From Streptomyces sp. F001 (GTDB taxonomy: Bacteria > Actinomycetota > Actinomycetes > Streptomycetales > Streptomycetaceae): a stretch of 64,000 bases of DNA. Both the position numbers and the translations under genes were made by a program. The notes beneath the pieces were generated by a model, which saw only the letters and a list, made by a program, of their open reading frames with translations, did not search any database and had not been told where the DNA came from. The stretch lies in the NCBI RefSeq assembly GCF_004187715.1, contig NZ_QZWF01000001.1:992001-1056000 (forward strand), given 5' to 3'. Of the stretch, positions 29,052 through 36,522 are shown in pieces. Each line of letters starts with the position of its first letter. Position 1 is the first letter of the stretch.

Positions 29052-29738
29052 TCACGGTGCGCCCGCACCGCCCCCGACCGGTGCGTCCCCGCCCGGAGGT
29101 TCCTCGTGCGGCACCAGGGACGCGAAGTCACCCGTGTCTCCGAGGCGCACGAGAAACGGCCTGAGACGGGTGTAGCGGATCGCGGTGATGGAACACGGTT
29201 CCACGGCAATCCGCTGGAACAGGTCGAGATGAAGTCCTAGTGCGTCCGCGACGAGGGACTTGATGATGTCGCCGTGCGAGCACATCAGGTACACGGCGTC
29301 GGGGCCGTGATCACGCTCCACGCGCGCGTTCCACTCGCGTACCGCCTCGGCGGCCCGGGTCGCCATCGACCGCATCGACTCGCCTGCGGGGAACGCGGCC
29401 GTCGACGGATGCGCCTGCACGACCTCCATCAGCGGCTCGTCCTTGAGCTCGGCGAGCTTGCGTCCGGACCAGTCGCCGTAGTGGCACTCCCCGATCCGCT
29501 CGTCGGTGTGGACGGGCAGCCCGGGACGGGCGTCGAGCAGCGGCCGGATCGTCTCCTGGCAGCGTTGCAGCGGGCTGGTGACCACCTCGGCGATCGGCAG
29601 CTCGGCGAGCCGCCCGGGCAGTGCGGCGGCCTGCGCGGCCCCGCGCTCGTCGAGAGCGACACCGGGCGTCCAGCCGGCGAGCACTCCCTCGGTGTTGGCG
29701 GTGGAACGTCCGTGCCGGACCAGGATCAACGTGGGCAT
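29052..29738 (-). CDS. Histidine phosphatase (MSMEG_4193 type)
   Basis: 228-residue phosphoglycerate-mutase-like phosphatase. The catalytic RHG motif is LILVRHGRSTANTEGVL (His at about residue 8). The second conserved blocks are TSPLQRCQET (Arg), GECHYGDWSG (acid) and LMCSHGDIIKSL (second His). The ATG at 29738 was chosen at MPTLIL. There is no Shine-Dalgarno, and TACCCT lies seven bases upstream, suggesting leaderless translation. It forms a conserved block with DUF3090 and the SCO1664 family. The substrate is unknown. Confidence 0.9.
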   Translation of the reverse strand: MPTLILVRHGRSTANTEGVLAGWTPGVALDERGAAQAAALPGRLAELPIAEVVTSPLQRCQETIRPLLDARPGLPVHTDERIGECHYGDWSGRKLAELKDEPLMEVVQAHPSTAAFPAGESMRSMATRAAEAVREWNARVERDHGPDAVYLMCSHGDIIKSLVADALGLHLDLFQRIAVEPCSITAIRYTRLRPFLVRLGDTGDFASLVPHEEPPGGDAPVGGGAGAP

Positions 29739-29745
29739 GCGGCCC

Positions 29746-29751
29746 AGGGTA
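29746..29751 (-). promoter_or_regulatory. -10 box of a probable leaderless phosphatase promoter
   Basis: TACCCT on the minus strand, seven bases before the ATG; no ribosome site is present. Confidence 0.45.
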
Positions 29752-29806
29752 GGCGCACGCCGCCCGCCGCAGGGGCCCGGAGTCCCCGCGGGGGCGGCCA
29801 GGGCCG

Positions 29807-29833
29807 AGATCCCCACGGTGATCGTGGGGATCT
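29807..29833 (-). terminator. Hairpin after the ferritin-like gene
   Basis: Perfect 11-bp stem (AGATCCCCACG / CGTGGGGATCT) with a 5-base loop, about 68 bp after the ferritin-like stop and before the phosphatase promoter. Confidence 0.75.
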
Positions 29834-29900
29834 ACGGCGGCGTATCGGCGGTCATCGGACTCATGGCCGCCCTGGAGGTGAGGCCCGGCCTGCTCCGGCG

Positions 29901-30689
29901 TCAGGCGAATTCGGGTGCAGCGGCCGCGGGGCCGCCGAGGGCGTTGCGGCGCTCCGGCATCTTCAGGGACACCATGCGCCGCCAGCCGCCGAGCCGCTCG
30001 TACCAGTACACGGCGTGGATGCCGAACGCGAGCACCGCCGCCTTCGGCTTCGACCAGCCGAGGATGCGGCCCATGTGGGCCATGACCGCGAGACTGACGT
30101 CGCGGTAGATCCGGATCTCCGCGAGCGCGCACTCACGCAGGGTCCGCTGGATGGCCCGGCCGTGCCCGGCGTACGCGAAGCGCAGCAGTTCCTCGTGGCA
30201 GTAGGCGAGGTGGTTGTCCTCGTCGTTGGAGATCATCCTGACCGCACGGCCGAGGTCGGGGTGGTCGCCGAAGTACTTGCGCAGCATCTCCATCTCCTCG
30301 GAGGCGCGCTGTTCGGTGACCCGGCTGTGCGAGAGGTACGTGATGATGTCCTGGACGGTGAGCGGCTCGTCGCGCCCCAGCTTGTCGTGGGCGAGGCCGA
30401 TGCCGTTCTGCTCCAGAAGCATGGTGTAGTCGGTCTCGGACGGTACGGGGACGGGTTCGAGGCCGCGCTTCTTCATCAGGGCGTTGAAGATCCGCCCGTG
30501 CTTGTCCTCGTCCGCACCGTGGCGGGTGATCTTGGGGGCGAGTTCGCGCTCACCGGCGGGGACGAGCGCGGCGATGCGGGCGTTCTCCCAGCCGCCCTGT
30601 GCCTCACCGCTGGCCGCGATGGAGCAGAACAGCCGGAAGGACTCGTCGTTGTCGAGGATCTCCTGGAACAGACTCTTGGCCGAAAGCAT
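29901..30689 (-). CDS. Ferritin-like di-iron protein
   Basis: 262-residue all-helical protein with a ferritin-type four-helix bundle. Two ExxH motifs (HGADEDKHGRIF and ISNDEDNHLAYCHEE) plus Glu residues in GEAQGGWENARI and EQRASEEMEML provide a complete di-iron site. The C-terminus has an amphipathic or membrane-associated helix (GWSKPKAAVLAFGIHAVYWYERLGGW). The start MLSAKSLFQEI at 30689 follows GAGAGGTG. It may be an oxygenase or iron-handling protein; no partner gene is adjacent. Confidence 0.85.
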   Translation of the reverse strand: MLSAKSLFQEILDNDESFRLFCSIAASGEAQGGWENARIAALVPAGERELAPKITRHGADEDKHGRIFNALMKKRGLEPVPVPSETDYTMLLEQNGIGLAHDKLGRDEPLTVQDIITYLSHSRVTEQRASEEMEMLRKYFGDHPDLGRAVRMISNDEDNHLAYCHEELLRFAYAGHGRAIQRTLRECALAEIRIYRDVSLAVMAHMGRILGWSKPKAAVLAFGIHAVYWYERLGGWRRMVSLKMPERRNALGGPAAAAPEFA

Positions 30690-30885
30690 CTGTGGGCACC
30701 TCTCTGCAGGATTCCGCAAAGAACGAGTCAAAGGGGCGCGCCAGGGTGGTGCAACAGTTCTGTCGGACAACTCAGCCAAAAGAAGGACCGACGGGGTCGC
30801 GTCGGGTGCGTAACCGCGCGCGTGTCGGCGCGTTGTTCCCGCTGACGGCCGCGGCGGGGAAGACCCCGAGCCCCCACCACGGCCG

Positions 30886-30915
30886 CTGAGACTTATCCAC
30901 GTGAGACTTGTCCAC
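30886..30915. repeat. Tandem 15-bp repeat with DnaA-box-like cores
   Basis: TGAGACTTATCCACG is followed directly by TGAGACTTGTCCACG. Each contains an 8-mer close to the Streptomyces DnaA box (TTGTCCACA). The repeat lies between the ferritin-like and F420 oxidoreductase genes. Confidence 0.6.
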
Positions 30916-30933
30916 GCCTGCGACGAGGTGCGG

Positions 30934-31989
30934 TTACGCGAGCCCGGCCCGCTCCAGGGCCTCCGAACCGGCCCGCAGTGAGGCGAGCCGCTCGTCCAGG
31001 GTGAAGCCCGCGGGGGCCAGGCTGAGCGTGGTGACTCCCGCCTCGGCGTAGGCCTTCATCCGGTCGGCGATCCGGTCCACGGAGCCGAGCAGCGTGGTCT
31101 GGTCGATCAGCTCGTGCGGTACGGCGGCCGCGGCGCCCTGCTTGTCGCCGGACAGGTACTTCTCCTGGATCTCGGCGGCCTCCTTCTCGTAGCCCATGCG
31201 CTGGGCGAGCTGGTTGTAGAAGTTCTGCTTGGGGCTGCCCATGCCGCCGACGTACAGCGCGGTGTACGGGCGGAAGGTGTCGGCGAGGGCCGTCACGTCC
31301 TTGTCGTCGCCGACGGCGAGGGGCAGGGTGGGGCAGACGTCGAAGCCGTCCATGGTCTTGCCGGCCTTCTCGCGGCCTGCCCGCAGGTGCTTGATCGCGG
31401 TGTCCTCGAGGTGGGCCGCGGAGGGGAAGATCAGGAGGGCGCCGTCGGCGATCTCGCCGGTCTGTTCGAGGTTCTTGGGGCCGATCGCGGCGATGTAGAG
31501 CGGGATGTGCTCACGCTGCGGGTGGACCGTGAGCTTGATCGGCTTGCCGGGGCCGCCGGGGAGGGGAAGGGTCCAGTGCGTGCCCTCGTAGGTGAGGCGT
31601 TCGCGGGTCATGGCCTTGCGGACGATCTCGACGTACTCGCGGGTGCGGGCGAGGGGCTTGTCGAACTTGACGCCGTACCAGCCCTCGGAGACCTGCGGGC
31701 CGGAGACGCCCAGGCCGAGGCGGAAACGGCCGCCGGACAAGGAGTCGAGGGTGGCGGCGGTCATGGCGGTCATCGCGGGCTGGCGGGCCGGGATCTGGAA
31801 GATGGCCGAGCCGACGTCGATGCGCTCCGTCTGGGCGGCGACCCAGGTGAGCACGGTGGCGGCGTCGGAGCCGTAGGCCTCGGCGGCCCAGCAGACGGCG
31901 TAGCCGAGGCGGTCGGCCTCCTGGGCGACGGCGAGATTGTCCGCGTCCATTCCGGCGCCCCAGTAGCCGAGGTTGATCCCGAGCTGCAT
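30934..31989 (-). CDS. LLM-class F420-dependent oxidoreductase
   Basis: 351-residue TIM-barrel flavin-like oxidoreductase of the luciferase-like superfamily that uses coenzyme F420. It begins MQLGINLGYWGAGMDADNLA. The barrel blocks include CWAAEAYGSDAATVLTWVAA, AMTAATLDSLSGGRFRLGLG (cofactor-binding region) and PLYIAAIGPKNLEQTGE. ATG at 31989 follows GGGGAAGG. A perfect 14-bp palindrome, possibly a repressor site, sits 10 bp upstream. The substrate is unknown. Confidence 0.9.
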   Translation of the reverse strand: MQLGINLGYWGAGMDADNLAVAQEADRLGYAVCWAAEAYGSDAATVLTWVAAQTERIDVGSAIFQIPARQPAMTAMTAATLDSLSGGRFRLGLGVSGPQVSEGWYGVKFDKPLARTREYVEIVRKAMTRERLTYEGTHWTLPLPGGPGKPIKLTVHPQREHIPLYIAAIGPKNLEQTGEIADGALLIFPSAAHLEDTAIKHLRAGREKAGKTMDGFDVCPTLPLAVGDDKDVTALADTFRPYTALYVGGMGSPKQNFYNQLAQRMGYEKEAAEIQEKYLSGDKQGAAAAVPHELIDQTTLLGSVDRIADRMKAYAEAGVTTLSLAPAGFTLDERLASLRAGSEALERAGLA

Positions 31990-31999
31990 GGCCTTCCCC

Positions 32000-32013
32000 T
32001 TACTGATCAGTAA
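32000..32013. promoter_or_regulatory. TetR-type operator-like palindrome
   Basis: TTACTGATCAGTAA is a perfect 14-bp palindrome, AT-rich in a GC-rich setting, placed just upstream of the F420 oxidoreductase ribosome site and facing the divergent aldo/keto reductase. The form resembles TetR-family operators. No TetR gene is in the window. Confidence 0.6.
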
Positions 32014-32100
32014 CGTCCTTTGTGGCGTCGACATTAGCGTGAGGGTGGTGGATCGCCCAGATTGTGGGTGGGGTGCGGGCGTGCGGGGCCGGGAAATCGG

Positions 32101-32109
32101 TTGTCCACA
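32101..32109. promoter_or_regulatory. DnaA box (perfect match)
   Basis: TTGTCCACA matches the Streptomyces DnaA box exactly, about 41 bp before the aldo/keto reductase ATG. Confidence 0.55.
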
Positions 32110-32136
32110 GGCCCCCACGGCACCAGTTCCGGCCAG

Positions 32137-32142
32137 TAATCT
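32137..32142 (+). promoter_or_regulatory. -10 box of a probable leaderless aldo/keto reductase promoter
   Basis: TAATCT lies eight bases before the ATG at 32151, which lacks a Shine-Dalgarno. Confidence 0.5.
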
Positions 32143-32150
32143 CGGCGCTC

Positions 32151-33137
32151 ATGGAGCAGAGGCATCTCGGCCGTACCGGCCTGCGTGTGTCCCGTATCGG
32201 ACTCGGCACCCTGACCTGGGGGCGGGACACCGATGAGCATGATGCCGCGGACCTGTTGAAGACGTTCTGGGAAGCCGGCGGGACACTCGTGGACACCGCG
32301 GACGTCTACGGGGACGGGGAGGCCGAGTATCTGCTCGGGCGTCTCATGGAAGGGCTGGTGCCGCGGCGGGACCTGGTCATCTCGACCAAGGCCGGGAGCG
32401 TACCGGATCCGGACCGGCGGTTCGACGGGTCGCGGGGGCATCTGCTGGCCGCGCTGGACGCCTCGCTCGCGCGACTCGGTACCGACTATGTCGATCTGTG
32501 GCACGTCCACGCCTTCGACCCGGGCACGCCCCTGGAGGAGACGCTCCAGGCGCTGGACATCGCGGTGAGCAGCGGCCGGGCGCGGTATGCGGGCGTGTCC
32601 AACTTCTGCGGCTGGCAACTGGCGAAGGCCGCGACCTGGCAGCTAGCAGCGCCCGGTCTGCGGACCCGGCTGGCGAGTACGCAGATGGAGTACTCGCTGC
32701 TGCAGCGCGGCGTCGAGCGGGAGGTGCTGCCGGCCGCGGTGGATCTGGGCCTCGGGCTGTTGCCGTCGTCGCCGTTGGGGCGTGGTGTGCTGACGGGCAA
32801 GTACCGCGGCGACGCCATGCCGCCGGACTCACGGGGCGCCTCGGAGCACCTGGCACTCTTCGTCGAGCCGTACCTCGACGACACGGCCGGCCGCATCGTG
32901 GACGCCGTGGCGACCGCGGCGGACGGGCTGGCCGTCACCCCGCTCCAGGTGGCCCTGGCCTGGGTCCGGGACCGGCCCGGCGTGGTCGCCCCGATCGTCG
33001 GCGCGCGCAACGCGCAGCAGCTCACAGGGGCATTGTCAGTGGAGGCGCTTAGTCTTCCTGACGAGATCTGCCGGGCGCTCGACGATGTGTCGGCGCCCGT
33101 GCACCGCTATCCCGATCACGACTGGAGCACGCTGTGA
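32151..33137 (+). CDS. Aldo/keto reductase
   Basis: NADPH-dependent carbonyl reductase, 328 residues, an eight-stranded barrel. The catalytic tetrad is visible: Asp and Tyr in GGTLVDTADVYGDGEAE, Lys in LVISTKAG, His in YVDLWHVHAFD. NADPH-binding blocks are SSPLGRGVLTG and VVAPIVGARNAQQL. The start is at MEQRHLGRTGLRVSRIGLG. Its stop overlaps the start of the next gene by four bases (GTGA), so the two are translationally coupled. The substrate is unknown. Confidence 0.93.
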   Translation: MEQRHLGRTGLRVSRIGLGTLTWGRDTDEHDAADLLKTFWEAGGTLVDTADVYGDGEAEYLLGRLMEGLVPRRDLVISTKAGSVPDPDRRFDGSRGHLLAALDASLARLGTDYVDLWHVHAFDPGTPLEETLQALDIAVSSGRARYAGVSNFCGWQLAKAATWQLAAPGLRTRLASTQMEYSLLQRGVEREVLPAAVDLGLGLLPSSPLGRGVLTGKYRGDAMPPDSRGASEHLALFVEPYLDDTAGRIVDAVATAADGLAVTPLQVALAWVRDRPGVVAPIVGARNAQQLTGALSVEALSLPDEICRALDDVSAPVHRYPDHDWSTL

Positions 33138-35245
33138 GCACGGACCCGGAGACCACCGAGGACGCCGCGCCGGAGACCCCGGGCGCACCGGCGGAGGGCG
33201 GCGCCCCGGAGACCGAGGCCGCACAGGACGCCCAGGACACCCAGGGCACGAGCGCCGCCGCCGGTGAGTTGTCGGAGGCGGAGGCCGAGCTGGCTGCCCA
33301 GCGGGTCGAGCGGGAGCGGATCGAACGGCGCAAGGCGGAGAAGAAGGCGCCCATCGAGGCCGGGACCAAGCTCAGCGGGACCGCCGCCGATCTGCTGGCA
33401 GCCGTCCGCGCCGTGGAGAGCGGCGAGAAGCCTCCCGCCGCCGTCTTCGAGGAGCCCCCGCCCCGGCGGCCGGCTCGGGAGCCGGTGCAGCGGCCGCAGC
33501 CGGTGACCCCCACCGCCGCCCCGGCCCCCGCGGCGGAGCTCGTGGAGTCCGTACGGCGGGTGCTGAGCGACGGTGGCGCTCCCGAGGCGCTCGGTCCGCA
33601 GGTCGCCGCGGTGCTGGGCGAGGGTGCGGACGATCTGCTGCGCGCCGATCCGTGGCAGTTGCTGCGGGTCGGCGGAGTGCGCCCCGAGCAGGCCGACGGG
33701 TTCGCGCGGGCCCTGCTGGGCGCTCGGTGCGGGCCCGACGACGAGCGGCGGGGCCGGGCCGTCACCGTCTGGCTGCTGGAACAGGCGGCGCTCGCCGGGC
33801 ACACCGCCCTGGAGATGCCGGCGCTCGTCGCCGCCCTGGCCCAGCGGAGCGTGCCCGACCCGGACGCGGCCGTGCAGAGCGCCCTGGCGGAGGGCGAGGC
33901 CCTGGCGTTCCAGGACGGCCTGGAGGAGTCGGGCGAGGACGAGGAGGCGGGCGAGGAGCGCCCTGTGCGGGTGCTCGTCGGGCTGGAACGGTACGCGCTC
34001 GCGGAGGAGAGCCTCGCCGACGGTCTGGCCCGCCTGATCAACTCGGTGCCCAAGGAGGACGGTTCGGCCGAGGAGTGGGAGCGGGCCGCGCCGGCCGCCG
34101 AGGGGTCGGCCGCCGAGCTGATCCGCGCGGTCGCCCGGCACGGGCTGGTGCTGCACACGGGTGGTGAGGCGGGCCGGGCCGAGGCCGCGGCGCTGGTGGA
34201 TGCGGCGCGTGGTGTGGGCCTGCGTGTCTGGGCCGCCACCCACAGTCCCGTCGGCCGGGGGCGGTTCGCGGAGCTGGTGCGGGAGGAGTCCGGGGTCGCC
34301 ACCGTCGCCGGGCTGCTGTCCGGTGCCGAGGGGCCGGGGCGCGAGCCGGACGGTGCGCTGGACCTCGATCTCCTGGTCGTGCTCGACGCGCCCCAGCTCG
34401 ATGTGGAGGCCGCGGCCCTGCTCACCGAGTCGCTGCCGGACGGTGCCCGGCTGGTGCTGTCCGGGGATCCGGCGGTGCTGTGGTCCGTGGGGCCCGGGCG
34501 GGTGTTCGCGGATCTGCTGGCGGTGCGCAGGTGCCCCCAGGTCGCCTCGCGGCGGCCGGACCCCGGTCCGCTGGGCGAGTTGGTCTCCGGCATCGGCGTG
34601 GGCGAGCTGCTCCAGGTCGACGCGCCGGGCAAGGAGGTCGTGATCGTGCCGGTGCGGGACGCGGGTGAGGCCGTGCACCGGACCGTGCAGCTCGTTGCGG
34701 ACTCGGTGCCGCGGGCGATCGGCGTGCCCACCGAGCAGACGGTGGTCATCACGCCGGGGCATGGCGGCGCTGCCGGGACGCGTGCGCTGAACGCCGCGCT
34801 GAAGGAGCGGCTCAATCCCGGTCCCGGCCGGTTCGGCGGCTTCGACGCCGGGGACCGGATCGCCTACTCCCCCACGCCGGGACGTACGGTGCCGGGCCAG
34901 GTGGTCGGGGCCGACGCCGCGGGGCTTCATCTGTCGTGCTCCGGCGAGAGCGTCGTCGTACCGAAGGAGCGGGTGGAGCAGTCCGTCCGGCACGGGTGGG
35001 CGCTGACGGCGCACCAGGCGGTGGGCGGCCGGTGGCCCGCCGTGGTGGTGGTGCTGCCCGGGGATGCCGCGCAGGCCCTCAGCCGCCCGTGGGTGTACAC
35101 GGCGTTCGGGCGGGCGCAGCGCCATCTGTCGGTGGTGCACGGTGTGGAGCAGGCCCTGCCGCGCGCTGTCGCAGAAACCCCGGCAAAGCCCCGCACAACC
35201 CGCCTGCCCCTGCTCCTGACCGTGCAGGTGCCGACGGCCGGCTGA
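33134..35245 (+). CDS. Helix-hairpin-helix protein related to RecD2 helicase, ATPase motifs lost
   Basis: 703 residues. The N-terminal 130 residues are disordered and charged. A helix-hairpin-helix/WHD region (about 135-290) resembles that of RecD2 (DPWQLLRVGGVRPEQADGFA). The helicase-like part follows the RecD2 order: LVLHTGGEAGRAEAAAL sits where Walker A should be but lacks GKT; LDLLVVLDAPQLD replaces the DE of Walker B; GARLVLSGDPAVLWSVGPG matches motif III; LTAHQAVGGRWPAVVVVLPG and YTAFGRAQRHLSVVHG match motifs V/VI. It is therefore probably a non-hydrolysing DNA-binding protein. GTG overlaps the aldo/keto reductase stop. Confidence 0.82.
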   Translation: MSTDPETTEDAAPETPGAPAEGGAPETEAAQDAQDTQGTSAAAGELSEAEAELAAQRVERERIERRKAEKKAPIEAGTKLSGTAADLLAAVRAVESGEKPPAAVFEEPPPRRPAREPVQRPQPVTPTAAPAPAAELVESVRRVLSDGGAPEALGPQVAAVLGEGADDLLRADPWQLLRVGGVRPEQADGFARALLGARCGPDDERRGRAVTVWLLEQAALAGHTALEMPALVAALAQRSVPDPDAAVQSALAEGEALAFQDGLEESGEDEEAGEERPVRVLVGLERYALAEESLADGLARLINSVPKEDGSAEEWERAAPAAEGSAAELIRAVARHGLVLHTGGEAGRAEAAALVDAARGVGLRVWAATHSPVGRGRFAELVREESGVATVAGLLSGAEGPGREPDGALDLDLLVVLDAPQLDVEAAALLTESLPDGARLVLSGDPAVLWSVGPGRVFADLLAVRRCPQVASRRPDPGPLGELVSGIGVGELLQVDAPGKEVVIVPVRDAGEAVHRTVQLVADSVPRAIGVPTEQTVVITPGHGGAAGTRALNAALKERLNPGPGRFGGFDAGDRIAYSPTPGRTVPGQVVGADAAGLHLSCSGESVVVPKERVEQSVRHGWALTAHQAVGGRWPAVVVVLPGDAAQALSRPWVYTAFGRAQRHLSVVHGVEQALPRAVAETPAKPRTTRLPLLLTVQVPTAG

Positions 35246-35358
35246 GCGGCCGCAGGTGCGGCTTCAGGAGCCCGCCCACCGGCGTTGTGGCTGGGCAGGG
35301 CTGGGTCGCGCGGCCCGGCGCTGACGGGGTGCCCCCAGAGGGGGGACCCCAGCGCCCA

Positions 35359-35402
35359 CCTCCCCCACGCTCGGCTTCGCTCGCGCCGGGGGGGAACCCC
35401 AT
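35359..35402 (-). repeat. Interspersed Streptomyces repeat, copy A
   Basis: Read on the minus strand: ATGGGGTTCCCCCC, then GGCGCGAGCGAAGCCGAGCG, then TGGGGGAGG. It aligns over its whole length with the copy at 50764-50805 and partly with that at 55182-55215. It lies in the 247-bp gap between two convergent genes and forms a GC hairpin that may act as a terminator. Confidence 0.7.
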
Positions 35403-35492
35403 GAGCGGGGCCCCATCGCCCTGGGGGCGCCTCCCAGGCCCTTAAGGCACTGGGGGAGGCATGACTGCCCGCAGCTCCACCGGGGGACGAGC

Positions 35493-36224
35493 TCAGCGGT
35501 CCGCGTCCAGAGGTTCCAGGTCCTCGTCCCCGTCCAGCTCCGGTTCGTCCTCGAGATCGTCGTCGGTCTCTTCCTCGTCCTCGAGATCCTCGAGATCCTC
35601 GATGTCCTCGAGGTCGTCGATCTCGTCGTCGAAGACCGCGCTGACGTCGAAGCGGCAGACCACGTGCTGCGGATCGATGCTCTCGAAGGGTGCCTCCAGC
35701 CACTCGCCGGGGCCGGCCGGTTCCTCCGCGGCCGTGACCCACAGTGTGGAGTCGCCTTCCTCCAGCCCGAACTCCTTGTGGCGGGAGGCGATCTCGTCCG
35801 GTTCGAACTCCCCGAAGAGGGTGCCCAACGCCCCGTGGACCGTGCCGACGGCCTCCTCGCCCGTACCCTCGTCGTCGGCCGCCTCGATCCGCTGGGCCTG
35901 CGCCAGCAGTCGCTGTGGTTCCGCCACCGCGTAGTCGCGGCGGATCAGCACACTGAGCGCGTTCGGTTCCTCGGGACCCGTGTACGGCGGCAGCGTTTCC
36001 TCCGCACCGGGGATCTCGAAGGGTGTGACCTCGTCGTAGCGGTCGTAGAGCAGCTCGTCGTACGCCTCTGCGGCCGCGGCCAGCTGGTTGAACGCCTCGT
36101 AGACGGCCGGGTCGTCCTCGCCCGACCTGCGTTCGACCGCGGCCAGATGGCGGTCGAGCGCGGTCTTGATCGCCTCGGCGGCGGCGCGTACCTCAGCAGC
36201 GGTGGGCTGCGCAGCATCAGACAT
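35493..36224 (-). CDS. Conserved actinobacterial protein with acidic repeat tail
   Basis: 243 residues, cytoplasmic, function unknown. The N-terminal 200 residues form a mixed alpha/beta region (TALDRHLAAVERRSGEDDPA, VLIRRDYAVAEPQRLLAQAQ). The last 45 residues are almost entirely Asp/Glu/Leu (DEIDDLEDIEDLEDLEDEEE), encoded by near-perfect GAGGAT/CTCGAG DNA repeats at about 35560-35640 that could vary in copy number. The ATG at 36224 has no Shine-Dalgarno; TAGCGT seven bases upstream suggests leaderless translation. It is divergent from the DUF5703 gene with only 47 bp between. Confidence 0.8.
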   Translation of the reverse strand: MSDAAQPTAAEVRAAAEAIKTALDRHLAAVERRSGEDDPAVYEAFNQLAAAAEAYDELLYDRYDEVTPFEIPGAEETLPPYTGPEEPNALSVLIRRDYAVAEPQRLLAQAQRIEAADDEGTGEEAVGTVHGALGTLFGEFEPDEIASRHKEFGLEEGDSTLWVTAAEEPAGPGEWLEAPFESIDPQHVVCRFDVSAVFDDEIDDLEDIEDLEDLEDEEETDDDLEDEPELDGDEDLEPLDADR

Positions 36225-36231
36225 AGTGCAG

Positions 36232-36237
36232 ACGCTA
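36232..36237 (-). promoter_or_regulatory. -10 box of a probable leaderless promoter
   Basis: TAGCGT on the minus strand, seven bases before the ATG at 36224. Confidence 0.45.
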
Positions 36238-36271
36238 TCCGTACCCGGCCTGTGCCCGCACAATAGATTCG

Positions 36272-36460
36272 ATGCCGGAATACGAATTTGTCGACGTGTA
36301 CGTGCCGCGCGGGGTCTCCCGCAAGGACACCACACGCTTGCTGACGGACCATGCCGAGTACGGACACTGGGAGTTGCATCGCCTGAGCCTGCTGCGCGAC
36401 GGCAGTCGCAGGGTGCGGTTGCGGCGGCGGATCATCCGCCAGGTGCGCGCCACCTGGTGA
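36272..36460 (+). CDS. DUF5703 small basic protein
   Basis: 62-residue protein, MPEYEFVDVYVPRGVSRKD ... RRRIIRQVRATW, matching the small conserved Streptomyces DUF5703 family. It is acidic and aromatic at the N-terminus and strongly Arg-rich at the C-terminus, suggesting nucleic acid or membrane contact. No ribosome site precedes the ATG; CACAAT lies seven bases upstream as a possible -10. Function is unknown. Confidence 0.8.
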   Translation: MPEYEFVDVYVPRGVSRKDTTRLLTDHAEYGHWELHRLSLLRDGSRRVRLRRRIIRQVRATW

Positions 36461-36469
36461 GCTGAGGTG

Positions 36470-36513
36470 CCGAAGTGGAGCGGACCCCCGTGGCGGGGCC
36501 CGATCCACTTCGG
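36470..36513. terminator. Bidirectional terminator
   Basis: Long imperfect stem (CCGAAGTGGA ... TCCACTTCGG with inner GGACCCCCG / CGGGGCCC pairing), 9 bp after the DUF5703 stop and 9 bp before the convergent chpC stop. Confidence 0.85.
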
Positions 36514-36522
36514 GTTGCGCTC

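Noticed and set aside
29740..29900. Plus-strand frame with a hydrophobic stretch (VGIYGGVSAVIGLMAALEV)
   Set aside because: It has no ribosome site, lies over a terminator hairpin and the reverse of two real genes, and is unlike known small membrane proteins.
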